From contig NZ_VSWH01000001.1 in assembly GCF_009602705.1 (NCBI RefSeq), forward strand, positions 3,038,001-3,102,000: a stretch of 64,000 nucleotides of DNA, in the 5' to 3' direction. Both the position numbers and the translations under genes were made by a program. The notes beneath the pieces were generated by a model. The model made no database searches and was not told the origin of the DNA. It saw only the letters and a list, made by a program, of their open reading frames with translations. The first letter of the stretch is position 1. Every line of letters begins with the position of its first letter. This document shows, one piece after another, positions 30,579 through 38,679 of the stretch. This DNA comes from Chryseobacterium vaccae (GTDB lineage Bacteria; Bacteroidota; Bacteroidia; Flavobacteriales; Weeksellaceae).

Positions 30579-30590
30579 TGATGAATGTCA
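30579..30590. promoter_or_regulatory. Second candidate operator TGA-N6-TCA, upstream of ccoS
   Basis: TGATGAATGTCA has the same TGA-N6-TCA core as the site at 28070-28081. It lies 12 and 36 nt upstream of two -7-like elements. Confidence 0.4.
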
Positions 30591-30601
30591 TTATTTTTCA
30601 C

Positions 30602-30633
30602 TAAATTTGAACCCCGAAAATAGGTTAATTTTG
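30602..30633 (+). promoter_or_regulatory. Two candidate -7 elements upstream of ccoS
   Basis: TAAATTTG (30602-30609) and TAATTTTG (30626-30633) both match TAnnTTTG exactly. The second would give an almost leaderless ccoS transcript. They suggest the oxidase genes proper have a promoter separate from ccoI. Confidence 0.45.
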
Positions 30634-30640
30634 TTGTCCA

Positions 30641-30850
30641 ATGGATATTCTATATTTAATGATCGTCTGCAGTGTTTCTTTAGCTGCGATCTTCCTGGTC
30701 GTATTTATAGTGTATGCCAAAAAAGGGCAGTTTGAAGATGATGAATCTCCGGCTGTCAGAATCCTTTTCGATGACGAGAGAGTAGTCAGAGAAGATGATG
30801 AAAATGGCGACAAAAATAAAGACGACAAAAAAATAGGAGAGAATAAATAA
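30641..30850 (+). CDS. ccoS: cbb3 oxidase maturation protein CcoS
   Basis: A 69-residue single-helix membrane protein (helix about 3-26). A Gly-Gln-Phe/Asp-Asp-x-x-x-P-A-x-R-I-L-F motif (KKGQFEDDESPAVRILFDD) is the CcoS signature. The tail is unusually acidic and Lys-rich. CcoS is needed to load cofactors (heme and copper) into the catalytic subunit. It lies between ccoI and ccoNO, 27 nt before the latter. Confidence 0.92.
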   Translation: MDILYLMIVCSVSLAAIFLVVFIVYAKKGQFEDDESPAVRILFDDERVVREDDENGDKNKDDKKIGENK

Positions 30851-30877
30851 ATTTGAGAAAAATAGTGAATAGTTGAT

Positions 30878-33139
30878 ATGGAAACACAAAAGTTTAGTTA
30901 TGACAACAGTATTGTCCGTGCGTTCCTCTATGCGACCATCATCTTTGGTTTTATAGGGTTTACGTTTGGGCTTACGGCGGCATTAATGCTTTTCTACCCT
31001 GAATTACCCGAATTCTTTTTCGGAACTGATGACACAACCATCAATAGTCTTGCCTCCGGCAATATTCAAGGGCTAATAAACACTCATGGTGCATTTGGTT
31101 TTGGTAGAATCAGAATGCTGCACACCAACACCGTAATCTTTGCATTCGTTTGTAATATTGTTTACGTTGGAGTATACTACTCTACACAGAGATTATTAAA
31201 AACAAGAATGTATAGTGATACATTGTCATGGATTCATTTCTGGACCTGGCAGTTAATGATCGTTGCTACGTTCATTACCTTCTTTATGGGGATCAATACA
31301 TCAAAAGAATATGCAGAACATGAATGGCCAATTGATATATTAATTGCTATATCATGGATCATTTTCGGGGTGAATATGATTATGACGATTGCTAAGAGAA
31401 GGGTTAGACACCTTTATGTGGCGATCTGGTTCTATTTGGGTACATGGGTTGCAGTAGCAATGCTTCATATCTTCAACAACCTTGAAGTTCCATTATCTTT
31501 CGCTGGCTGGAAATCTTATTCTGCTTATGCAGGAGCAAAAGACGCTATTGTACAATGGTGGTATGGTCACAATGCAGTGGCATTCGTACTGACAACTCCG
31601 GTTCTAGGTTTAATGTATTACTTCTTGCCAAAAGCGGCAGACAGACCGGTATTCTCATACAAACTGTCTATTATTCACTTCTGGTCATTAATTTTCGTAT
31701 ATATCTGGGCTGGTCCTCACCACCTTCAGTATACAGCACTTCCGGCATGGGCACAGGCTGTGGGAACAGGTTTCTCAATCATGCTTATTGCACCATCATG
31801 GGGGGGAATGCTAAACGGGCTTCTTACCTTAAGAGGTGCCTGGGATAAAGTAAGAGAGAATCCTATTCTTAAGTTCTTCGTAGTGGCAGTAACATGCTAC
31901 GGTATGGCGACTTTTGAAGGTCCTCTTTTAGCAACAAAAAACATCAACAAAATTGGTCACTTCACAGACTGGGTTATTGGTCACGTACACTTAGGAGCTC
32001 TTGGATGGAATGGTTTCATGGCATTCGGGGTTATCTACTACCTGGTTCCAATCATGTGGAGAACAAAAATATGGTCTGTAAAATTAGCTAACTGGCATTT
32101 CTGGTTAGGGACATTAGGAATTATTTTCTATGCAGTACCAATGTATATTTCAGGATTTACACAAGGATTAATGTGGAAGCAGTTCAACCCGGACGGAACT
32201 CTATTATGGAAAAACTGGTTGGATACAGTAACTGCAATTATTCCTTACTTCAAAATGAGATTCTTAGGAGGGTTATTCTATATTTCAGGAGCTATCTTAA
32301 TGATCGTTAACGTAATTGCTACGGTAAGAAAAGGATCATTCCAGAAGGAAGTACCTGCAGAAGCACCTGCTTTAGCTAATATCGGAAACAAACGTAAAGA
32401 GGGAGAAGGATTCCACCTTTGGTTGGAAAGAATGCCAATGTTATTGACTGTTCTATCTTTATTCACGATTTCAATTGGTAGTATGGTGGAGATCATTCCT
32501 ACTCTATCTCTTAAGAAAAGTGTACCTACCATTTCAGCGGTAAAACCTTATTCACCACTTGAACTGGAAGGTAGAGACATCTATATCCGTGAAGGATGTA
32601 ACGCTTGTCACTCTCAGATGATCAGACCGTTCAGAGACGAGATTGTTAGATTCAACGGTAAAAACGGACAGTACTCCAAAGCAGGAGAATTCGTATACGA
32701 CAGACCATTCCTATGGGGTTCTAAGAGAACAGGACCGGATTTACATAGAGAAGGAGGTAAAAACCCAAGTTCTTGGCATTACAAGCACATGTACAACCCA
32801 AGATCTACCTCTGCTGGTTCTATCATGCCTCGTTACCCTTGGTTAATTTCTACCGATTTGGACAGATCTAAAATGGTAGACAAATTGAAGCTGATGAAGA
32901 ATACATTTGATGTACCTTACACTAAAGCTGAAATTGACTCTGCCAATACATGGGCAGATAATCAGGCGAAGAAAATTGTGAAAGATATCTTCTCTGAAGC
33001 GAATGACCTTAAAACGGAATACGCTAAGAAACCTCAGGGAGAATTAGAGAAAAAAGAGATTGTAGCTCTTATCTCTTATCTTCAAAGATTAGGAACAGAT
33101 ATCAAAACCACTGAAATCAAAACAGCAAGTAATAACTAA
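30878..33139 (+). CDS. ccoNO: cbb3 cytochrome oxidase, fused subunits I and II
   Basis: A 753-residue fusion. Residues about 1-500 are CcoN, the multi-helix catalytic subunit with heme b, heme b3 and CuB. Visible His-bearing segments include HTNTVIFAF, WWYGHNAVAF, AGPHHLQY and VIGHVHLGALGWN. After a membrane helix near 515-535, the rest is CcoO, a membrane-anchored monoheme cytochrome c, with the heme motif CNACH at C574-C577-H578 and the family segments QMIRPFRDE and SIMPRYPWL with the likely axial Met. The enzyme reduces oxygen to water at high affinity and pumps protons. ccoQ follows directly. Confidence 0.96.
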   Translation: METQKFSYDNSIVRAFLYATIIFGFIGFTFGLTAALMLFYPELPEFFFGTDDTTINSLASGNIQGLINTHGAFGFGRIRMLHTNTVIFAFVCNIVYVGVYYSTQRLLKTRMYSDTLSWIHFWTWQLMIVATFITFFMGINTSKEYAEHEWPIDILIAISWIIFGVNMIMTIAKRRVRHLYVAIWFYLGTWVAVAMLHIFNNLEVPLSFAGWKSYSAYAGAKDAIVQWWYGHNAVAFVLTTPVLGLMYYFLPKAADRPVFSYKLSIIHFWSLIFVYIWAGPHHLQYTALPAWAQAVGTGFSIMLIAPSWGGMLNGLLTLRGAWDKVRENPILKFFVVAVTCYGMATFEGPLLATKNINKIGHFTDWVIGHVHLGALGWNGFMAFGVIYYLVPIMWRTKIWSVKLANWHFWLGTLGIIFYAVPMYISGFTQGLMWKQFNPDGTLLWKNWLDTVTAIIPYFKMRFLGGLFYISGAILMIVNVIATVRKGSFQKEVPAEAPALANIGNKRKEGEGFHLWLERMPMLLTVLSLFTISIGSMVEIIPTLSLKKSVPTISAVKPYSPLELEGRDIYIREGCNACHSQMIRPFRDEIVRFNGKNGQYSKAGEFVYDRPFLWGSKRTGPDLHREGGKNPSSWHYKHMYNPRSTSAGSIMPRYPWLISTDLDRSKMVDKLKLMKNTFDVPYTKAEIDSANTWADNQAKKIVKDIFSEANDLKTEYAKKPQGELEKKEIVALISYLQRLGTDIKTTEIKTASNN

Positions 33140-33157
33140 AAACATTAAAAGGTTCAC

Positions 33158-33358
33158 ATGATTCCTCAGAACTTTAAAGATATATTATCCAATACAGAAA
33201 ACGCTGGTTTCTACCAGACGTTGGCTCTGATTTTCTTTTTGCTGTTCTTCGTAGCTTTAGTAATCTATGTTTTTAGCAGGCCTAAGAAATATTACAAAGA
33301 AGAAGAAGAGGCTCCTCTGGGGGATGATGAAGATGACGATTTTAATTTAAAAAATTAA
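33158..33358 (+). CDS. ccoQ: cbb3 oxidase small subunit CcoQ-like
   Basis: A 66-residue membrane protein with one helix (about 19-40, LALIFFLLFFVALVIYVFSRPK), the usual RPKK after it, and a strongly acidic C-terminal tail (EEEEAPLGDDEDDD). CcoQ stabilises the complex. Position between ccoNO and ccoP, with gaps of 18 and 10 nt, supports the call. Confidence 0.88.
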   Translation: MIPQNFKDILSNTENAGFYQTLALIFFLLFFVALVIYVFSRPKKYYKEEEEAPLGDDEDDDFNLKN

Positions 33359-33368
33359 ACTATTTATT

Positions 33369-34247
33369 ATGAAACAAAGAACACCTGTTGTTGTAAACAT
33401 CTTAATAATAACCGGACTTTTAATAGTTTTTTATTATTTATTTGTACAGAGCTACTCGTTCTTAGCCTCTCCTTATTTCTGGGGAACTGTTGTGATCAGT
33501 GCCATTTTAGCATACATCCACAGTGCTATTGGAGATTTGATTGAGAATAACAAATTCAAAAAACTATCTCCGGAAGAAAAAGCAGCTTACCTTGCAGAGA
33601 AGAAGATACCTTTCTTAAGAAGAATGTATGACGCTGCATTCAAAAAGCAATCTGAAACGGAAGAGAAAGACATCCTTATTGACCACGGTTTCGATGGCAT
33701 TATGGAACTTGACAACCAGTTACCAAAATGGTGGGTAGGTTTATTCTACTTTGGGACTGCTTTTTGTATTGTATACATTGCAGCCTACTCTTTTACAGAC
33801 TTCGCACACCCGTTAAGCGAGTACGAGAAAGAATATAAAGAGCAGATGGCAGCTATTGACAAATACATGAAAGAACAGCCTCCAGTAACAATTGAATCTG
33901 CGAAGTATTCTGCAGATAACATTGCTGCCGGTGAGGAAGTATTCAAAACCAACTGTGTTTCTTGTCACTCTGATGGTGGTAGAGGGGGTATCGGACCCAA
34001 CCTTACTGATAACTACTGGCACAACCAGCCTGAAAAAACCTTATTCAAAAACGTATTCCACGTTGTAGAAAATGGGGTAACAGGTACAGCGATGCAGGCT
34101 TGGGGTAAAAATGGGGTATTAACAGGGACAGACATCCAGAATGTTGCCGCTTATGTATACCACATTAACCAGGAACAGCAGCCAATTACTCCGGCTCAGG
34201 GAGGTGCTCCACCATATGGAGATGAAGCTCACTGGGAAAAAGAATAA
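33369..34247 (+). CDS. ccoP: cbb3 oxidase subunit III, monoheme form
   Basis: A 292-residue membrane cytochrome c. Two N-terminal helices (about 8-50), a CcoP_N segment with a third helix (DNQLPKWWVGLFYFGTAFC, about 116-140), and then a single cytochrome c domain. Its one heme motif is CVSCH at C196-C199-H200, and GTAMQAW holds the likely axial Met. Classical proteobacterial CcoP carries two heme c motifs; the second is missing here without any frame disruption, so the chain is naturally shorter. Electron entry must therefore use one heme. Followed by an AT-rich terminator-like hairpin. Confidence 0.93.
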   Translation: MKQRTPVVVNILIITGLLIVFYYLFVQSYSFLASPYFWGTVVISAILAYIHSAIGDLIENNKFKKLSPEEKAAYLAEKKIPFLRRMYDAAFKKQSETEEKDILIDHGFDGIMELDNQLPKWWVGLFYFGTAFCIVYIAAYSFTDFAHPLSEYEKEYKEQMAAIDKYMKEQPPVTIESAKYSADNIAAGEEVFKTNCVSCHSDGGRGGIGPNLTDNYWHNQPEKTLFKNVFHVVENGVTGTAMQAWGKNGVLTGTDIQNVAAYVYHINQEQQPITPAQGGAPPYGDEAHWEKE

Positions 34248-34269
34248 TTTAAAAAATTAGAAAACATAT

Positions 34270-34328
34270 GAAAAAAACATAATTTGTTATTAGATTAAAA
34301 AATAGTAACGAATTATGTTTTTTCTTTT
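34270..34328 (+). terminator. Long AT-rich hairpin between ccoP and ccoG
   Basis: AAAAAACATAATTTGTTAT pairs with GTAACGAATTATGTTTTTT (one G-T pair and a few mismatches) and is followed by a T-rich run. It could terminate or lower transcription between the oxidase structural genes and the assembly genes. Confidence 0.7.
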
Positions 34329-34345
34329 TTTAAAACCTACACAAT

Positions 34346-35800
34346 ATGTCAGACATAGAAGAAACAGAAGTACGAGGCGGACAGGGACAGGTTCTGGACC
34401 CTGAAACTTACAGAGATTCTATAGGGACAATGGAGCAATCCGGAAAAAGAAGATGGGTATTTCCAAGGAAGCCAAAAGGGAAGTATACCAACTATAGAAA
34501 TATTGTAAGCTATCTTTTATTAGTCGTTTATTTTACCATACCGTTTTTGAAGATCAACGGAAATCCATTCTTTTTATTCAATGTTATTGATAGAGAGTTC
34601 TTCATTTTCGGACAACCTTTTTATCCACAGGACTTTTTCATCCTGACTTTAGGCGCTATTGCCTCCTTAATTTTTATTATCGTTTTTACGATTGCATTCG
34701 GAAGAATTTTCTGCGGGTGGATATGCCCTCAGACAATTTTTATGGAATCCATCTTCCGTAAAATCGAGTATCTTATTGAAGGGGACCGTAACAAGCAGAT
34801 GAAGCTGGACAGACAGGAATGGAACAGTGAAAAAATCTGGAAAAGAAGTCTGAAATGGTCCGTATACATTGTAATCTCACTTATCATTACCCACTTTATG
34901 TTTATGTATATTGTAGGCTATGAAGAAGTGATCAAAATTGTATCCGAAGGACCGTTTGCCCATCCTACCAATTTTATGGTGATGATTCTCTTTACCGCCG
35001 CATTTTATTTTGTATTTGCATGGTTCAGAGAGCAGGTATGTACATTGGTGTGTCCGTATGGAAGGCTTCAGGGCGTTTTGATTGATAAAGATACCATCAA
35101 TGTTTTCTACGATTTTAAGAGAGGGGAAAACAGATCCAAGTGGAGAAAAGGAGAAGACAGAAAAGCAGCAGGAAAAGGGGATTGTATCGATTGTCACCAA
35201 TGTGTTGTGGTATGTCCTACAGGAATTGATATCCGTGACGGGCAGCAACTGGAATGTATTAACTGTACTGCCTGTATTGATGCCTGCGATGAAGTAATGG
35301 AAAAAGTAGGGCTTCCGAAAGGACTGATCAGATATGCTTCCGAAAACGAAATTGAAAAAGAAACACAGTTTAAATTTACCGGAAGAATGAAAGGATTTAC
35401 AGTATTCCTATTCCTTCTGGTTGGGTTTTTAGGCTTCCTTCTGTACAACAGAGGAGAAATGGAAGCCAAGTTTATTAAACCTGCGGGCAGCACATTCTTC
35501 GTAAGAGACGGAAAAATTACCAATACCTATAATTATACTTTCTTAAATAAGACGAACGATAAAAAGATCGTGACGATAAAAGTGATCGATCCTGCTCACG
35601 GAGAGATTACCTACAGTGCTTCAAGCAAGATTGAGATAGAACGCGATAAAATTTCCAAGGGAACTATCAATATCAGCTTCCCAGAAGGTGAAATGAAACT
35701 GTCTAAACAGAATATCACTATTGGCGTTTATGATATGAAAGGAGAACTGGTAGATTCTTACCAGACTTATTTTGAAGGACCATTCAAACTGCAATTTTAA
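34346..35800 (+). CDS. ccoG: cbb3 oxidase accessory protein CcoG (RdxA/FixG)
   Basis: A 484-residue membrane ferredoxin-like protein. Helices lie near 50-75, 95-125, 175-200, 210-230 and 350-370. Cys motifs are CGWICPQT, CTLVCPYG, the 4Fe-4S set CIDCHQCVVVCP and a second set CINCTACIDAC. The C-terminal part (about 375-484) is the immunoglobulin-like FixG_C domain. CcoG is a copper reductase assisting cbb3 copper loading in studied bacteria. It starts at MSDIEETEV and is followed 9 nt later by ccoH. Confidence 0.94.
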   Translation: MSDIEETEVRGGQGQVLDPETYRDSIGTMEQSGKRRWVFPRKPKGKYTNYRNIVSYLLLVVYFTIPFLKINGNPFFLFNVIDREFFIFGQPFYPQDFFILTLGAIASLIFIIVFTIAFGRIFCGWICPQTIFMESIFRKIEYLIEGDRNKQMKLDRQEWNSEKIWKRSLKWSVYIVISLIITHFMFMYIVGYEEVIKIVSEGPFAHPTNFMVMILFTAAFYFVFAWFREQVCTLVCPYGRLQGVLIDKDTINVFYDFKRGENRSKWRKGEDRKAAGKGDCIDCHQCVVVCPTGIDIRDGQQLECINCTACIDACDEVMEKVGLPKGLIRYASENEIEKETQFKFTGRMKGFTVFLFLLVGFLGFLLYNRGEMEAKFIKPAGSTFFVRDGKITNTYNYTFLNKTNDKKIVTIKVIDPAHGEITYSASSKIEIERDKISKGTINISFPEGEMKLSKQNITIGVYDMKGELVDSYQTYFEGPFKLQF

Positions 35801-35809
35801 TTTTAGAAG

Positions 35810-36262
35810 ATGAAAAACTTTAGTTGGGGACACGGTGTTGTTATTGCATTATTTGCATTCATCGTTTTTATTTTATCCATGCTGTTTCTATTCCCGAACG
35901 GGCAGAAAAACTCTGAAATGGTAACGGACAATTATTATGAGGAAGAACTTCAGTATCAGGATGTGATTGATGCTAAGAAAAGAGCTGACGAACTGCAGGA
36001 GAGACCTGTATACAGCCAGGGAAAAGACGGAATTAAAATCACTTTTCCAAAAGATTATAACAATACCAATACTACGGTAAAATTTGTTTTAAACAGAACC
36101 GACGATCAGAATTTAGATATCAAAAAATCTGTACAGCTTGATGCCAGCCAGTCATTTGTAATCCCTTCACAGGTTTTAAAGATGGGGAATTACACGTTAA
36201 GACTATCCTGGACCAAGGATAAAACAGACTATAGAATGGATTATGATGTAATATGGAAATAG
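35810..36262 (+). CDS. ccoH: FixH/CcoH-family protein
   Basis: A 150-residue single-spanning membrane protein. The helix (about 8-28) is followed by VTDNYYEEELQYQDVIDAKKRA, which is a FixH hallmark, and a beta-rich extracytoplasmic domain. It acts in stabilising or assembling cbb3 oxidase. It overlaps the next gene by 10 nt, so both are translated from one transcript. Confidence 0.9.
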   Translation: MKNFSWGHGVVIALFAFIVFILSMLFLFPNGQKNSEMVTDNYYEEELQYQDVIDAKKRADELQERPVYSQGKDGIKITFPKDYNNTNTTVKFVLNRTDDQNLDIKKSVQLDASQSFVIPSQVLKMGNYTLRLSWTKDKTDYRMDYDVIWK

Positions 36263-37011
36263 GACTTGTTGTATCGGCTATTGCTTTAGGATTTGCTTCC
36301 GGTTTTCACTGTATCGGAATGTGTGGCCCTATTGCCCTGTCGATGGGACTTACCAAAAAGCAGGCAGCTAATTTCTACCTCCAGAACCTTACGTATCAGT
36401 TTGGCAGGATCTTTACCTATTCCCTTTTGGGAGCTATTTTAGGAATTGTGGGAGAAGGATTTGAAATGGCAGGCTTCCAGCAATATCTTACCATTACGGC
36501 AGGAATTCTTCTGATCGTTATGGCGTTATTTTCTTTTGGAGGAAAAGATTTCGCCTCAAAAATACCTTTTCTTTCAGGGTTCTTATTTTCTGTAAAATCG
36601 AATTTAGGAAAACTGCTTCAGAAAGCTGATTACCGATCCAGATTTACTACAGGAATCCTGAATGGCTTCTTACCCTGCGGAATGGTTTATATGGCCCTTA
36701 CCGCAAGTCTTGCAGGCGGAGGAATATGGCAGGGAGCTTTATATATGGCTTTATTCGGATTGGGGACCCTCCCGTTCATGTTTGCTGTAGTTTTAGCCGG
36801 AAATCTCATGAATCAGGCTTTTAGGCTGAAAATATTAAAAGCCGTCCCTGTAATTATGATCATTCTGGGAGGATTGTTTATCCTGAGAGGCCTTGAACTA
36901 GGTATTCCTTACATTTCACCAAGAGCCGAAGCAATGGGCATCTCCAAAGACCATAATAGCGCTAACTGTCACATTGAGGGACACGATCATACCTCTACCA
37001 ACTGTCATTAA
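36253..37011 (+). CDS. Sulfite exporter TauE/SafE-like membrane protein, cbb3-linked
   Basis: A 252-residue multi-spanning protein of the SafE/UreH-TM/DsbD-like transmembrane family with about six helices. It has FHCIGMCGPIALSMGL in the first helix and NGFLPCGMVYMAL in the second half, the paired Cys/Pro helices typical of this group. Its last 17 residues are Cys/His rich (SANCHIEGHDHTSTNCH), a likely metal-binding tail. Members next to cbb3 genes are implicated in copper handling for oxidase assembly. The tail supports that inference. Overlaps ccoH. Confidence 0.85.
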   Translation: MEIGLVVSAIALGFASGFHCIGMCGPIALSMGLTKKQAANFYLQNLTYQFGRIFTYSLLGAILGIVGEGFEMAGFQQYLTITAGILLIVMALFSFGGKDFASKIPFLSGFLFSVKSNLGKLLQKADYRSRFTTGILNGFLPCGMVYMALTASLAGGGIWQGALYMALFGLGTLPFMFAVVLAGNLMNQAFRLKILKAVPVIMIILGGLFILRGLELGIPYISPRAEAMGISKDHNSANCHIEGHDHTSTNCH

Positions 37012-37035
37012 ACCAGTCTTTTTTATTTCATTTCC

Positions 37036-37767
37036 ATGAGGAAGCTATTTTTTGTATTGATTACCAGCCTTTTTATCCTACAATCTTGCAATGTAAACTC
37101 CGAAATTGTTTTCCATAAAGATGCGACATCTACTTCTGTGACCGATATTGATATGAAACAGTTTATCGCAGAAATGAAAGCGGCTACTCCAGATTCTTTA
37201 AATGAGTACAGCGATCTTGATAAGTTTCCCTCTGCCTGGACAAATCTTCAGGAGCTGGAACAAAAGAGTAGAGAAGTAAAGGACACCAACCCGGAGCACA
37301 TCCGGATCATGAAAAAGATCTTTATGAAAACCAACAGAGAAAATGATGAACCTACTGGTGTTTCTCTGAAAACAGAATATTTCACTCAGGATGATTACTC
37401 CATACTCAGCCATTATATTAAAGTTGAAAGACTGCCTGTTGATCAGAACATCTTCAATCTCTGGGATGGAAAAACGCTTACTATCAATACAGAAAATTTT
37501 AATCTGAAAAATATTGAAGCTTCTATAATCTCGAAAGCCTCCAGAGACAATCCTCAAAAGATGGAAAGCATGATGATGATGTTCTTTAATAGCATCAGCA
37601 CAAACCTGAAATTTGAGAAGAAAATAAAATCAATCACCGGAAAACATGACTGGCTGAAGCAGATTGATGATTACACCGTAATGATCAGTTATAACCTCAA
37701 AGCTCTGTATGAACAGGAAACAGCACTTAAAAATGCGGATAAAAATATCGTGATCGTTACTGAATAA
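37036..37767 (+). CDS. Lipoprotein, paralogue A of a tandem pair
   Basis: A 243-residue protein with lipoprotein signal (LFILQSC, Cys about 17). No family recognised. It shares order and motifs with the next gene: an early HKDATST / YKDSATS segment, a DKFPSAW / DNLPTEW segment, W-[DN]-G-K-[TS]-L-T-I-N-T, K-F-[EQ]-K-x-I-K-x-I-x-GKHD-[WF]-x-KQID and a closing IVIVTE / VVITTE. It stands 24 nt after the SafE-like gene and could be the end of the cco transcript. Confidence 0.8.
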   Translation: MRKLFFVLITSLFILQSCNVNSEIVFHKDATSTSVTDIDMKQFIAEMKAATPDSLNEYSDLDKFPSAWTNLQELEQKSREVKDTNPEHIRIMKKIFMKTNRENDEPTGVSLKTEYFTQDDYSILSHYIKVERLPVDQNIFNLWDGKTLTINTENFNLKNIEASIISKASRDNPQKMESMMMMFFNSISTNLKFEKKIKSITGKHDWLKQIDDYTVMISYNLKALYEQETALKNADKNIVIVTE

Positions 37768-37771
37768 CAGG

Positions 37772-37797
37772 AACTGCTGAATTCAGCAGTTTTTTTG
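37772..37797 (+). terminator. Terminator after lipoprotein A
   Basis: AACTGCTGAATTCAGCAGTT is a fully palindromic 20-nt stem followed by seven T. It separates the two paralogues. Confidence 0.85.
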
Positions 37798-37845
37798 TTG
37801 GTATCCGTTTTGTAATAATAATTTCAACCACAAAAAATTTCAACA

Positions 37846-38622
37846 ATGATAAAACAGATACAATGGATATGGGCGGCCGTACTTTTTGCTGTACTGCAGT
37901 CCTGCTCTATTAATACAGAAACTACTTATTATAAAGATTCCGCTACAAGTATGCAGTCCAATATTCTTATGGATAAAAGTGTCATGGGAATGATGAGCAT
38001 GCTGGGTACAGATTCCCAGAAACTTAAGGAACTGGATAATCTTCCCACGGAATGGAAAAGCCTGTATGATGTTCAGAAAAACGGAAAAATTACCATTAAT
38101 GAAGATTCTGCAAAAGCCCTGAAAAAGCTCTATATGAAAGTAAATAAAGACAAAGGAGAAATCCTGGGCCTCTCTTTAAAATATGATAAGCTGATGCCTT
38201 CAGAAATCACACAGCTTCTGAACAGCGACAAACGTCTGAAAAAAATTCCGCTTCAGGATATTGCCGTCTGGAACGGAAAATCGCTGACCATCAATACGGA
38301 TAAATTTAACTCTGACGGAATCCTGAAAATCCTGGAAGAAAAAGATCAGCCCGAAAATACAGTCCCTCAAACTAAAAGTGACTCTATTGAAGCGTATGGA
38401 AAGCAAATGGCTTCAGGAATGGCCGGAATGCTCAGAATGTTCAATCTTACGTTTACCAATACTCTGAAATTTCAGAAACCCATTAAAAAAATCGAAGGAA
38501 AGCATGATTTTGTAAAACAGATCGATAACAAAACAGTACAGATCACGGTAAGATCAAATGACCTGATCGACAATAAAAATCTTGTAGATAAGGATAAAAA
38601 AGTAGTGATAACAACAGAATAA
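37846..38622 (+). CDS. Lipoprotein, paralogue B of a tandem pair
   Basis: A 258-residue lipoprotein (LFAVLQSC, Cys about 19) clearly related to the preceding one through the shared motifs listed there (YKDSATS, WNGKSLTINTD, KKIEGKHDFVKQID, VVITTE). It has an extra segment near residues 166-195. It has its own leader between two terminators. Function unknown. Such beta-rich lipoproteins with a conserved KxIxGKHD are probably a lineage-specific family. Confidence 0.8.
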   Translation: MIKQIQWIWAAVLFAVLQSCSINTETTYYKDSATSMQSNILMDKSVMGMMSMLGTDSQKLKELDNLPTEWKSLYDVQKNGKITINEDSAKALKKLYMKVNKDKGEILGLSLKYDKLMPSEITQLLNSDKRLKKIPLQDIAVWNGKSLTINTDKFNSDGILKILEEKDQPENTVPQTKSDSIEAYGKQMASGMAGMLRMFNLTFTNTLKFQKPIKKIEGKHDFVKQIDNKTVQITVRSNDLIDNKNLVDKDKKVVITTE

Positions 38623-38630
38623 AAACATAA

Positions 38631-38664
38631 AAAACCCATCCGATGCCGATGGGTTCTATTTTTA
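38631..38664. terminator. Bidirectional terminator between lipoprotein B and serS
   Basis: AACCCATC / GATGGGTT stem with a 7-nt loop and A/T tracts on both sides serves both converging genes. Confidence 0.8.
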
Positions 38665-38679
38665 AATCACTGATCTTAT

